This document shows positions 20,701 to 32,998 of a stretch of DNA of 64,000 nucleotides, in pieces. How positions within the stretch are numbered: position 1 is the first letter of the stretch; every line of letters starts with the position of its first letter. The position numbers and the translations under genes are program-made. Source of the DNA: Clusia tigrina (lineage: Eukaryota; Arthropoda; Insecta; Diptera; Clusiidae); NCBI GenBank assembly GCA_920105625.2, contig OV050030.1, forward strand, positions 427,334,240 through 427,398,239, given 5' to 3'. The notes beneath the pieces are model-generated. The model did no database searches. It had not been told where the DNA came from and saw only the letters and a program-made list of their open reading frames with translations.

Positions 20701-23400
20701 TTCAAATTCAGAGGTCTTATTATATTGAGCGACGCGCTTAGCTTCTTGCCGCATGGGAAGAGTTTCGCCTTATTCAATTCGCTTTGGATTTCGCCGCTTC
20801 GACTGATTTGGAGGTTGATTATGCAAACTTAACATAATGAAGCAGTCAATTGTCGCTTCCATGAGTTAAGCTACGTTACACAAACAGTTTATACCAATAA
20901 AGGTGTAAATTTGCCTATCACGAACATTATTTTTATCTAAACTACTAAAAACAAATGCTGCAGATTTAAGGTGGCACTTACGTTGAGTTTAGGTGAAATT
21001 GTATTCCGTTAAGTTTGCATAATCACTCCTTTATGTACTAGAAAAGGCCCATATTGGGAATTCATTGGTGCGTAAAAAAGGTGTGGATCGTATTGAAAAA
21101 GTGAAAATGAAGCGAAACTACTATTTCCATAAGCTTGGCTCTGATTATGCCGTGCGAAGCGCTTTATATTATTTTGGCTTTAACAATTTTTATCATTTAG
21201 CTTTGGTGCACACGGGCCGAATCGTAAGTTCCATTTTCACTTGTTTCAGTAGCAACCAAACTATCTGGTAATAAAGTATAACCAAAATTATGGGGTGAAA
21301 AGATCTCTATTTAACCAAACTTATGCGGTGAAAATAAAAGAATCGATTACCAAAGAACACAATAAGATCGACAGTATTTACTCTGGTGCTGATGGCAGAA
21401 CAACAATTTAGAATAGAATAGCGTATATTAAGGTTCATAAATTAGCTCCGACCCGTCAACATAGAGAAACTCGAGCAATAAACAGTACGATCAAATTATA
21501 TATAGAACATTCGATATACTCGGCTGTTGCCATCCGTGCTCTGTAATGCTGTAAGTTATTAGTGATGTCTATTTCTGTCGTAATATGTGGCATATATGTA
21601 TGATAATGTTATTTCGTTTGTACCTCGTGCATTCGGGAACATTCTGTACAGCAGCGTTCTTTCAAAATGCTTCATAAATTGACACAAAAGTTCAGTAACG
21701 AGAAAAATAACTTTAGAAAGAAAAGTCGAACGAGTTAAATTGTTGTATTAAATGAAACTTGTTCCAATTTTATGCTAATTGCTTATAATTTCAACCAATT
21801 GTATGAAAGCCAAATTATCCAACAGAGGGTACAATTCAGTAATCGAACTTGAAACTAATTTTCATAACAGCACTCTAATACTTCGTTATTTTTAGTTCTA
21901 CAGTGCAAACAGTGGATCAAGTTATTCTTAGTTTCCTAGTTTAATTTAGTGCTAAAAAAAAGTAAGTAATAATATTTTAATGTATATCAAGGTAGCAATC
22001 TGGCAGTCTTTTGGTGAACAATTTCTCAACACGAACTCTTAAGTGCGGTACACATCGAATATGCTTGACAGTTGTGATCAAATTACACAAGCTTGCGTGT
22101 GTGACCCCTCTTTTTGTCAGTCAACCCAAGGTGAATTTTATTACATGGTGACTGCAATGTGCGATCAAAATATACGAAATTGAGAGGAATGGATAAATAC
22201 ATACGAGCTGCTTAAAGTGGTACACAATTTATATTTAATAGTTGAATAGACTCATAATTTCTTCATAATGTTCAAAGTTCACAAAAAACAATTAAAAAAT
22301 CTTACTCAAAAAACTCTATTTCCATTGTTTGGATATTTGTTTTGATCGCATTTTTCTATAAATTCAATTTTGACAGTTACGTTGGAAAATTTGGTTCCTA
22401 AAAATTTTGTTCTTGCAGCCACCATGTAAGTAAATTCACTTTGAGTCAACCACAAAAATGTTTGTAGTTGAGTGACAGGCAGCTGCCATATTGTTGTTTG
22501 TTGCAAGTGTGTACTGAAAAGTGTCATTCAAACGAAATCTTTGCAGGGTGAGAGTGGAAGCGGGCAATGATTTTTTAATAGAATTCAGAGTATGTTATGA
22601 AATGCAACGTTTTCTCTGGGACATAACATAAGAAAGAACATGAAAAATAATCGTATGAAGAATTATTAAATATAATGAAAATATTGATAATCGATTAAAA
22701 TTTAAATTTAATAAATTTATTATTATAGCGAGCTCAAGGTCCTTGACCTCGCTATAAAAATAAATTCATTATAATGCAAATATTAAAAAAAAAGATTGAG
22801 GATGTTTAAAAAAAAACAAACATAATTGGGTCGTCTTACCCAAACCACCATTCAAAACTGATGAATTTTTGACTCTCAAGCATTTTCGATAATGTTTACC
22901 TCACTACATATAAATTGTCATTAATTAATGGTAAATTATGAAATAAATGTTTTTGTGTCATTTGATAGGAAATTAAAAAAAAGAAGAATAAATTGATTAT
23001 TATCATATGTATGCACACGTACTTTGTTATAATGCGCGGTAATTAGAAGAAAAATTCAATAAATTCACGTTTCATATTTCAATATAGTAGCATTATATAT
23101 TTATTATAATTAAAATTACAACTACAAGGGAAGCTCGTAACTATCAGCGCCATCGGGTTTTAATTAATAATTGCTTAACTCTTTAGAGTACTCTCAATTT
23201 TCGCAATACTTATACAACACTATTCCAGTGTTATATTTGAATTGCCCGTGGTAATTTGCCACGACATCTACACGTGAAAAGGCCAACCAAAATTTCCCTT
23301 CAAATAAGTGAAATGTGACAAAGTTACGGAAAAGATTCCCGAAACATGCACAAAAGCTGCGGCAGTGACTAGATTGGTCTCTAATAACAAGGGAAATAAT
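20701..23400. other. Intergenic between Dp1 and the TPD52-family gene
   Basis: Holds one MITE (22127-22443), listed separately. The 68-codon plus ORF ending at 21271 (internal ATG at 21107) ends in an ATC|GTAAGT donor-like site at about 21223 and has gene-like third-position GC, but matches nothing I recognise. The remainder is AT-rich without signals I can support. Confidence 0.4.
22127..22443 (+). mobile_element. MITE C, 8-bp-TSD family (hAT-like)
   Basis: A 317-bp element with inverted ends CAAGGTGAATTTTATTACAT and (reverse complement of right end) CAAAGTGAATTTACTTACAT, flanked by a perfect 8-bp duplication AGTCAACC (22119-22126 and 22444-22451). Interior homologous to elements A and B. 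Same orientation as B. Confidence 0.85.
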
Positions 23401-23531
23401 AGAAATTCCCATAGAATTTCATAAATCGTTCGTGTCTGTCGTAGACGGGACAAACAATCAAATTAATTTATCCATCCAACAAACAATTATTGATAAAATC
23501 CATCTGACGCAAGAAAACAAAGTGCTGGAAT

Positions 23532-23541
23532 ATGGAAGATC
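23532..23541 (+). CDS. TPD52: Possible alternative first coding exon of the TPD52-family gene
   Basis: ATG GAA GAT C followed by a strong GTAAGT donor. It ends with one extra base, which is the phase needed to splice into either 28292 or 28488, giving MEDPYDRV or MEDHNTPKM. Preceded by moderately GC-rich, leader-like sequence from about 23250. This is inference from phase and donor only; the alternative is that it is fully non-coding or chance. Confidence 0.4.
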
Positions 23542-23759
23542 GTAAGTGAAATTTGTAGAAATTTTGGGGATAACATTCCACTCGGTTACTTGATGCGGTG
23601 CGTGGGTATGCATTAATTGTGGCGAATTGGAAAATTTGCCAGACGAATCACAGAAAAGTAGATAAAAACTCGAGAATTCGATTATTTTTTTAAATAATTG
23701 CCTTAATTAATATATGTACCGTGTATTAATTTCATATTGTACAAATTGATACTGCCGCT

Positions 23760-26382
23760 AGGGCTAAGTGAGTCAGCAACGGCCGCGGCGGCCATCACAC
23801 GGGGCTGCGAAGAAGTCGAAGATTTAACATTGCGGTCACTGCAGAGTTGGGTGGTAGGGCACCACAGTACATCGATTAGTTAAACATTTATACCTATTAA
23901 GTATTTATAAAAATTAAATAATTTTCGTGACAATATTAAATACAAGTGTATTTGTCAATTATCTTATGCTTCACAATCGCATGGGTCGTCTAGTACGAGA
24001 GGCGTCAATCCACCTCCTCCCACTATTTTCACATCATTTACTATGTTTAGTTTGTTTTCATAATTCCTTTCTCTTTGTTTTTCCATGCGACGTACTTACA
24101 TGCATAGCAATGTGTTTTGGGTAGGTTAATCAAATTTTGCTCTTGCTGAGCTTTTTAGCTTCTGCCCTTGTGTGCTGCTGGCGTTACCCACAGGCATCTA
24201 TGAGCGTGGTATGAGTTTGATATAGTATACGGAGAACTTATTGCAATGGAACAAGTGTATTTTATCGACCAGACTTGCGGACTGGAGCAGATTAAGCAAT
24301 TTGTCTATGTCCACTTTCGAAAAAATGTTCAAATATTCTACATTGAAATACTTGTTGATTGTTTAAAATCTAATTATATTATGTGGTACCATTTTGGTGT
24401 GCCTAAGTTGACGATAACGCTGTGGATATGTTGCTTTCAGCTAACTTCGGTGATAAAATCCAGATTTTTTGTCTTGTTTACTAAGAAGAAATCAATGAAG
24501 CTGACGGTGTCATGTGCTTTCCTCAATTACAATTTCACTAGAATTTTACTCGAACCGAAAGTCGCAATCCATTTGAGGTCTTGGCAAATATTCTGTTCAA
24601 TTTCAATTCAGTTGTGCCAAACCATTCAATAAAGCAGCAATAATTGTTTGCCGTGGAACATACAGTTTATGCTAAATTGGTGTAAATTGTTTCTGTATGA
24701 AGCAATTATACTTTTTATCTTATTGCTCTGGTCGAGAGTACTTTTAAAATAAAGGTATTTGCTATCAACAGAGACGGATGTAACTATTCGGCAATAATGG
24801 GGAATATTACTGCTCTTAGAGTATACATTTTTCTCATAGTTTAACAATTATTTTCGTACTATATTTATAACATGTAAGTAATAAGTGTGAGTTTTGAGAA
24901 TGTTAAGCAAATTCACTATAATTGCACTTACTGTTAAACAGCGTCGCTATTGTTATTTCCATTATCGCTGCGCTCATATGAAACACATCATAGATTTAGA
25001 AGCAACAACAAAAAAGAGTACACTAACCCACAAACCATCTGTTGGGCCTCCTCTGCTGTGTGCTGAATACGCGAGCGAGCGAGCTTCTGAAACTCTGAGA
25101 TCGGCTCGAAACAGAGCCAGAGCCGAGCCAGCGTATCAGGTTTCATTTGCAGTTGTATGGAGTTGAAGTTCAGCTGCCGCTTTGTTCGTGGTGTGTTTGA
25201 ACTGACCGTTGCGCTGGCTGAGCTACGAGCTCAGTTTCGGGTTTCTTTCTATCCACATGCACTATCGAATTATTCATGTATAATGAGTGTATCTACCATG
25301 CCAGGCAAGATAAAACGTAAACATTGCTCGTGGACTGGTAGCGATGCTGTGCAGCTGTATGTTTGGGGTGTGATTATACAACATTTTTTGGTTGTTGCTG
25401 AGGCACTTTCGGCTACGAAGTCGCTGCCCTAACACTCTCGATACCGATTGTAAACAAATGAAGCTGTCAGTTGTGAGTCTGACGTTGAAGCTGTTGTCAA
25501 AAATTAGAATAAAAATAAATAATTAGAACAAAAAGTGAATTGGCCAAATAACGTTAACCAAGTAGTGAACCGGAATTGGTAATTAGGCAGTGGCGTGTTA
25601 GTGAAACACACTGAGTGAAGTTGTGGTATAAAAACCTGGTATTAATTAGCCTAAACGGAAGTTGTAGAGAACTTTAAAATCAACCATTTATGAGCCAATC
25701 AATTGAAAAATTTGTGAAGTTCAAATCATGAACTTGCTGCAGAATGTTGGCAGTTGATGTCAAATATGATAGTATAATATTGTAAACTTGTCCATTATTG
25801 GGTAAGTCGGCGACTTTAGTAAACCTAGATGAAAACCAATTTATATGACAGGTGTACATGACTCATCACCAAAATAACGAAAGGAACACTAATTAAGACA
25901 GACAAGGTATTGGGAAGATAACAATGGCTACGCATTCATGCCATGGTGCTGATACGCAAGGTATGAATGGGCATCAACAAAAGGTGAAAAAAACTAAGCG
26001 GAGCTGACGCTAATCCACCACCTATATTTTCACCATTATTCCAGCACCATAATGATCAATTCGGCGAAATGGAATAAAATGCAGAAGCAATGAACTCGGA
26101 ATATTTCCATTCTTATTGGAATGTATTATTGCAGAATTAACATAATTTCAGAACAGCGTTTTCACATTAGAAGTGTATCTCTCCATTTTACAAATTACCA
26201 TTTATTTTCATTTTTCGTGTTATTGTACATGACCACTGCACTCACCCAGTATCTCAACCAGTTAAACAATTACCCCACCACGCCACTGGGCTCCGTCTCT
26301 GGTTCTTCATGCTCGTAGCAACCGTTGTTTTAGCCACCAACGTTTTTGTTTTTTTTTGTGCGAGCGAGCGTGTGGATGAGTG

Positions 26383-26414
<32 letters not shown>

Positions 26415-26885
26415 ATGGGTTTCAGTTTTTGTGGCCACGCTTAGGAAAGCGTCGTAGACTTTCAGACACGAATCATATTGCTTTCAAACTCAATTTCCAG
26501 CGAATAGTTTGGGTTAGTAAGACTTTAGCAGCAGACTCTTGTAGACCAGAATGAACGCCAAAGCGTTTTCGTGACGGTTTCTTTTTTGTTAATTCAATAA
26601 ATGAGATACTGGACCGCTGAAGTAATGAACGAAACTCATTGAAAAGCGTGGATTCAATTTAAAAATTATCAATACAAGTTAAATTGATCAGTGTTCCTTC
26701 TGATATGGATTGTGATATAAAAACTGCGATACTTGCCAGTAAACAACACCCCCTGCGAATGCAAATTAGAAAGTTAATCTTATTTTAGCATACACTTCAA
26801 GCCAAATAACTTCAATCGGCAAAAAAGGATCTCATCCCACAGTGGAAAAGAAGTCAACTTCATTCTGCTCTCCTGATGCCGAAGC
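23760..26885 (+). other. Upstream/intronic region of the TPD52-family gene, probable promoter of the long isoform
   Basis: Contains a GC-rich patch at about 23770-23880. A GAGC-rich leader-like region at 25060-25270 (GCGAGCGAGCGAGC, then AGAGCCAGAGCCGAGCC) and purine-rich sequence from 25480 to 25700 look like promoter and 5' UTR. The 128-codon ORF at 24246-24632 has no domain and AT-rich codons, so it is not called. Confidence 0.35.
26387..26414. repeat. (TG)n microsatellite
   Basis: Fourteen TG units, upstream of the long-isoform start codon. Confidence 0.95.
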
Positions 26886-29800
26886 ATGACTGAATCGGAG
26901 CCCGTCAGTTTGGAATTCATAGAAGATTCTTATCTACCAAAACTAGATGATATTACGACGCCATCGCTCGATGAGATTACCGAATTCGATCGGCGTTCGG
27001 TAGCGTCCAACGGCCAAACCCTTGATTGGCCAACTGAAACAGATTCCGATCTGTATTTGTGTAACTTAACACTCGATCAAATTTTCTATGATGTCGATTC
27101 CGATTACGCGAACACGCTCGAGTTGCAAGCAGTCGAAACGGAATTCATTGGCGCTACCACGACAAAGCTAGCAGCTAACCAAACGGCCTCCACATCCATC
27201 GCGAAACGTTTTCGTTTGAAATTCTTCACGAAACGCACGATGCGAGAGGTTAAAGTCACGTTCATTGATTTCTCAAAACCCTACATAGCAAAAATCTCGA
27301 GCAGTGATAATTATAAAAAATTCTTGAATATCGGTTCGCCCAGTGGGACGGGAAAAGGTAACTAATGTTAAGGGGAATACATTCAGCACAACATTCACAA
27401 CTTGTTCAGATACTCGGTTTCGCACCTCTAGCTGGAGAACTGCTCTCAAATTCGTTGTTGAGCGAAATTCTTATGTCATATTTAAGTATGTTAATATATA
27501 TGCTAGGAGGCTGCTGGTCAAAGAATCGTGAAGAAAAAAACTGTTTACCATCAAATTTTGATGAACTATTTCTACGGCAATTGACCTGTGCTGAAATTGC
27601 TAAGCGCGCGCAGCTTTCAACTCATTCCCCAATCTTCCTCTTTACGTTCATTCATTCTTCCATGGCTAAAGAAACCCCCAAGAGAAAGCAAAAAAAATAC
27701 TGGCGAAATACTTGTAATTTTATGCTTGGTTAACAATTATTTATTTGTTTCCACTCACCATGCTATAACGACGGCGATAGTGCAAAACAGCGCAACTGAT
27801 TTCGCTCGAGTGTTGATTTGTCGAATACACCACTGCAACTCTATTTCAGCACGACAAAACAATGTTCAACGAAAACTCAGTTCCAATGGAAACTCAGCGT
27901 TTTTGCACTATTCCAGACTATATTTTCTATTGACGAAGTTTACTTCATTAGCAGCAGTCCCAGTTAACTTTTTGGATCATCTCTGCAGCAAACGAACAGG
28001 GGTCGGGGTTTACCTTACAACTCCAGCTAACTTTTTACTTTATTAACGGGTTTTTTTATTTTTATATTCACTAAAAAAATAAGCAATTAATTTTTCCATT
28101 TCGTGCTGTGTTTTTTAATTTGTATTTAATGCATTTACGAGTAATAATATAGTCGTACATATCTTTCTTCTCCACTTTCCTGCAACGCTGCCCATCAATG
28201 CGTTCATTGGCGAAGTTTGTGAGTATTTAACGCTAAGATTTGTAATTTAATTATTAGTATCTCAATTATTACCAACATTCAAAATTCTCAGCTTATGATA
28301 GAGTGTTCGAGGAAGTGGTATTCCACGGCCGCGAAGGTATTTACCCACACCCAAGAAAACATGTCAATCTGTTTCCAAATGCAATCATCTTAATAATTAG
28401 TGCGCTAGGGCTTCAATTTTGAAATCGTTATTGATCACTGTGCCAGGCGAAGTTTTACTCAAATTATTCTAATCTCTTCGCAAGCAGATAACACACCAAA
28501 AATGTCGGAGCCAACATCTCCAGCAGCATCTGTCGCATCTGCAGATATTGCCGCCGAGTTTGCCGCGCTCACAGTGGAGGAGCAGGAAAATCAGAGAGCC
28601 GAATGGAGTCAAGTAAGTTCATATTCACTTCTATCCCTGTGCAATTAATTACCGATGGAAGGCATGCGGAAATTGCTGCACAAAAATAGAAAAATTCTAT
28701 GATGGATAAATTACAATTGAATCTGATTAGATTTATAAGTCCAATTGAAATTTTGACTTACATAGACCAATCTTCTTTCGGTTTTAAACTGGTACTAATT
28801 TGCATGTGGTGCTATTGTGAATACTTCCCTGACATTTCTTTGGCTTCAAATGTGCATATGAGTTCATATTGTATCTAGATCGAAGGAGGAATATTCACAA
28901 TAGGATCGAATTAACTACAATTTGTGTTTGTTCTCATGCTTTTGTGTTTTTTATTACAAACTAGGATCTTGCACGCGTAGAGGAGGAAATCAATACCTTG
29001 CGTACAGTGTTGGCTGCAAAGACGCGTCATGCTTCAGACTTGAAGCGCAAATTAGGCATTACAGTGTGGAAGGAAATTACGGATGACATGAATCAGGGCC
29101 TCAAGAACGTCAAAGAGAGCTCGGTGTAAGTTTTCTTTATTTGGTGAAAAACCTACAACAGAATTTTGATAAGTTGATTTAATACATTAACTTTGAATTA
29201 GTTTAATTATAATTTAAGAAATGATTTTCAAGTAATTTATTATGTTGTACATTTTGTTGTTTATTTAATTTAATGCATATTTTAATTTTTATATTGGAAT
29301 TTTAAGTTTTCAATCGGTAGAGCAAAGCGTTGGCAATATTTCTAAAGCCGTCCATGATGCCCCCATGTAAGTAATTGTGTTAAAAATGGAACATATGTAT
29401 ACTTGTTGTGGAATCGGCATATACTAAAATCTCTACTAACGTTATTTAATTAACAATTCACTTCTCTTTAACACAATGACTAACTGTAAATAGCTTTTAT
29501 ATATTATGTATATGTGGCTGATAAACCCTATCTTCGCCTTCAGTAATTTTGCAAATGAAATCAAGAAAAAATCATCGCTATCGTGAATATTGCCGCGGAT
29601 TGAATAAAATTCTAGTAACATTCATGATGTCAGATGGTGAATGCGATCCACTACCCTGCATATTAAGATGTACTCTCAGTGAATCTTACAATAAGGGTCA
29701 GACGAAATTAGTACATTGTTTAATTTTGTTGTTTTTGGAGTTGAAATTTTGTCAGGCGCAAGGACGCTTTCGTTCCAACAAAACCTATGGATACCTAACA

Positions 29801-31153
29801 CAAATGTAAACGTTGCTATAGACATGTTTCCAAACAAATTTCAGGACGCAGCAATAATCCAAACATATTAAAAATCAATTACCTGAAATGTAAGGAGAAC
29901 TTTTCACACGGTTCCAGTCTGTTACAGGATGGTTCCTATTTTAATAATCTAACTTCATATGCTATTGTGGGGCAAGTAGCCGACAAACGTGTCCATACAA
30001 GATACGAGGCTGCACTTCATTTACACATATACAGTAATTTTAAACGGCAACTAAATCAACGGTGCGTATGTATCGTGCCACAAAGTCTAAGAAATATATC
30101 TTAGTATGCTCAGCCTCAGAAGTGTTAGAAGATCATTAACTATCGAATGGCAGTTGTATTTTTGAGCAGATATTTAAAGTAGAGTTGGTTGCAACCAACC
30201 ACCCATGCTCAGTTAGCCTCAAAACTGTTAGATCATTAACCAGCGAAATGACGGTTGAATTTTTGTGCAGATATTTAAGATATACAAAACATCAAAAGCG
30301 ACAGAATTCTTGATAGAAAGTAAACTAGCAGAAAGAATCGCTGCTGTTACCCTCGTTTACCATCTTACAACATCATGTTTACAGTCCTATTTGAATTCTC
30401 CATTAACAGAGTATTCACGATGGAGGAATTTTATCTCATTTAATTTTGGTTCACACAAATTCTGGAATAATTAATCAAACGGAAGTTGATTGTTTCCCAC
30501 ACACACTCTTTCTCTCTCTCTTTATCGTCTTCTATAAGTAGCTATTTTAATTATATAATTTCCATCTTGCATTTACATTTTTTATAACTTATACTTGTAT
30601 ATTACGAGAACAGTTAAATAAAAATACCTTAACACTTTTCTCTTTATTTCAACAGTTTCCAACGTACTGAATCCGTTATTAAGTCGACCACTGAAAAGAC
30701 CGCATCGGTCTTTGGCAGCATTACGAGCGGCATTACATCGAAATTCTCACAAATGAAAAATTCCGATTCAATGCGTTCGATTGAAGAGAAGGTGGGCTCG
30801 GCCTATGAGAATGTTAAAGTAAGCTATGAACACAACAATTTTTTGTGCCAATCTCATGCGGTAACTACTCTTTATGTTTACTATGTTATATTTACCCATT
30901 TACACTCAATTTCACACATTTCTAAATTATTGCACGAATTCGCTTCTCACTTGTATACAACATTTACATGGGACACTTTGAAAGTGACAAAGCCTTTCAA
31001 AATTTGACTAACGCTCTTCTCTTTTGACCATATCTCTTGTAGACCAAGGTTTCGACCTCGCGCTCGGGTTCAGTTACCAGTTTTCCTGATGCCTTAAACG
31101 ACAATGACTCACCGTCTGGACTTCATTCGCCAACAGATTCACTTACCAAATAA
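26886..31153 (+). CDS. TPD52: Tumour protein D52 (TPD52) family protein, long isoform
   Basis: Long-isoform exons: 26886-27357, 28292-28336, 28488-28612, 28965-29125, 29307-29366, 30656-30818, 31043-31153. This gives 1137 nt (378 residues) with all phases compatible. The TPD52 core starts near residue 180 with MSEPTSPAAS (an internal ATG at 28502 can serve as start). It continues with a coiled coil (DLARVEEEINTLRTVLAAK) and the conserved KRKLGIT.W.EITDDMNQGL block. The C-terminus is TSRSGSVTSFPDALNDNDSP. TPD52 proteins are small coiled-coil cytosolic proteins linked to vesicle traffic and lipid droplets. Exons 28292-28336 (45 nt, phase 1-1) and 29307-29366 (60 nt, phase 2-2) are in-frame cassettes. 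The first 157 residues (acidic, then basic) are not part of the usual family domain, and I do not recognise them. The D. melanogaster counterpart is CG5174 (from memory). Confidence 0.88.
29544..29586 (+). CDS. TPD52: Alternative terminal exon of the TPD52-family gene
   Basis: After acceptor TTCAG at 29543 the sequence adds one base to complete a codon, then NFANEIKKKSSLS and TGA at 29584-29586. It is phase-compatible with both 29125 and 29366. Using it would drop the exons at 30656 and 31043 and give a short Lys/Ser tail. Confidence 0.5.
30106..30280. repeat. Imperfect direct repeat of about 75 bp around a 16-bp palindrome, in a TPD52 intron
   Basis: Copies at 30106-30180 and 30205-30280 share ATGCTCAG, CCTCA, GTTAGA, GATCATTAAC, CGAA and GCAGATATTTAA in order. 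The spacer includes the perfect palindrome GTTGGTTGCAACCAAC (30184-30199). Confidence 0.75.
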
Positions 31154-32451
31154 ACACATTCGTATGTTGCGTCTGCATGCATGATATATACAAAAATTGA
31201 GCTACACACCCTCAGAACACACTTAATAGTTTCATGATCACACTGGCACACACAAGTACGAGACGCGTCTCTCTCTCTCTCTCTGTCATGGAATTTGGGA
31301 ATTTTCTAACAACAAAAACAACAACATCAACAACAACGTGTGCACTAACAACAAACAATTAGCTATGCTTTATAAATATATACTATTTACATTCAATTTG
31401 TACTATTTAATTGTGAATGAGAAAATGGAATACTACTGTTTTTTTCTAATAATTTGTTATATGTAATGTAAAAAGGAAATATAGAAAGAAATAAGGAAAT
31501 TGAAACATTCTTAATAATATTGCTTCAACGAACTGTGTAAACTAATATTAATATAACTACGCAAATGTATAATTTGACTTCTGTTTGTCATTCTTATGGC
31601 TCGGGCTGTTTGTAGCTTACCCACATTTTCAAATATCGCCTAGACCATAGTTTTAACTATTAAAGCATAATTCTATTAAAATGTTGTCATTAATCAAAAT
31701 TATTTAAATGCATTAAATTTATTTGAATTTGGCTTATGATTTAATCCAATTGGAATATATAAGATTCAAAAATATGTTACTTTGCATGATTTTTAATTCT
31801 TTAATTCATTTTTATCCTTATAGGCTTTAAATCGTATGATCAAATGGCGTTTGTAAACCGAAATTTGTTTTTGTTTTGGTATATATATTTCTCTACATGA
31901 GCTTATATTAAAAGAAGACTTTAAAGTCATCACCAAGATACGAAATAAAAGAAATGAAAATGATGAAATGATATGATAAAAATAAATTTTTTAAGCATTT
32001 TTGTACTTCTAAGAGTGTTCTTTAAATATGTATGTACATTCAATATTGAAATTTTTGTCTAATATTCAACGCCATGACACCTTGATGCGCCCATTGAATT
32101 GCCTTTATAATGAAAATAAATTTATAAATGTGTATGTTAATTTTCTAATTTGGATTTTTATTTTAGCATACTAGTATTTTAATAAATTATTTATATGTAT
32201 ATAAATGTGTACAGAAAAGTTCTTAATTTTCTGTATAAGAAACAGTAATGATTCTTAATGGGGATTTAGACCAAAGCTGATCCGTTTTTACTAAGTTCCG
32301 GGATTAACATTTTGTGGCGGATAGAAAGCGGATAATTTTTAGATAACCTTTGAACTTTCATTGTTGATGCTCATACCAAGTTTTGAAGAAAACTCAAGAG
32401 CTTGTAAAAGGCATTGAGGGCTAAATTTAAACATGCATTTAAATAAAATAA
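31154..32451 (+). other. TPD52-family 3' UTR and downstream DNA
   Basis: Non-coding and AT-rich. A (CT)n tract lies near 31267-31285. AATAAA matches at about 31945, 31980 and 32115 are candidate polyadenylation signals. Confidence 0.5.
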
Positions 32452-32461
32452 TCTCATCTGA

Positions 32462-32638
32462 AGCCACCCTCTGTGGTCTAGTGGTAAGAATGCTAGACTT
32501 ACACCCAGACGTCGGTCGCAGTTTCAAATCCTGCCCCGGGCTTGGTCTCAACAATCTTTTTCTTTTCGAGTCGAAAGCCTCAGTAGCTAGTACTCATTTC
32601 CCAGTCACGATTGATTATGGTGTAGGATATAATAATAG
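32462..32638 (+). mobile_element. tRNA-derived SINE, full-length copy
   Basis: The 5' part resembles a tRNA gene: a GTGGTCTAGTGG A box at about 32473 and a GTTTCAAATCC B box about 50 bases on. Next come a CGAGTCGAAAGCC body and a short ATAATAATAG tail. The flanking target duplication is TCTCATCTGA / TCTCATTTGA (32452-32461 and 32639-32648, one mismatch). The A- and B-box parts look closest to a tRNA-Val/Glu-like ancestor, but the acceptor stem is not complementary, so it is not a working tRNA gene. Confidence 0.8.
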
Positions 32639-32998
32639 TCTCATTTGATACTTACTTTTTCAATCCATTGGATTGCATTAAGTTTCTGTTAATATTACTT
32701 TTTGTCGAACCCCATTGAAGGGTCTACACAGGATTAGCAGAGTAATTACACTTCGTCCCATATATTCCCTTTTATGTATCGACTCAGATTGTGTGTTATC
32801 ATTTCGCCTTATTTACACCGATACATCAATTTATTCCAACTGGCTTGTTGACATTTCTTCGCAGATGTGTATCAGACTTTATTTTGTCCGTTTGTGCATG
32901 TGAAATTGATTTAAAACATTTACTGTACCAATAAATATCTCCAGACAATCACCATAAATATCGCCAGACAATCACCGCACCGAGTTGAATGTGATGAA

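Noticed and set aside
24246..24632. 128-codon plus ORF upstream of the TPD52 gene
   Set aside because: No domain, AT-ending codons, no promoter or splice signals that would make it an exon.
27365..28046. Overlapping 122- and 152-codon ORFs after the TPD52 long-isoform exon
   Set aside because: They lie in the intron 27358-28291 whose donor and acceptor join in frame; no recognisable domains.
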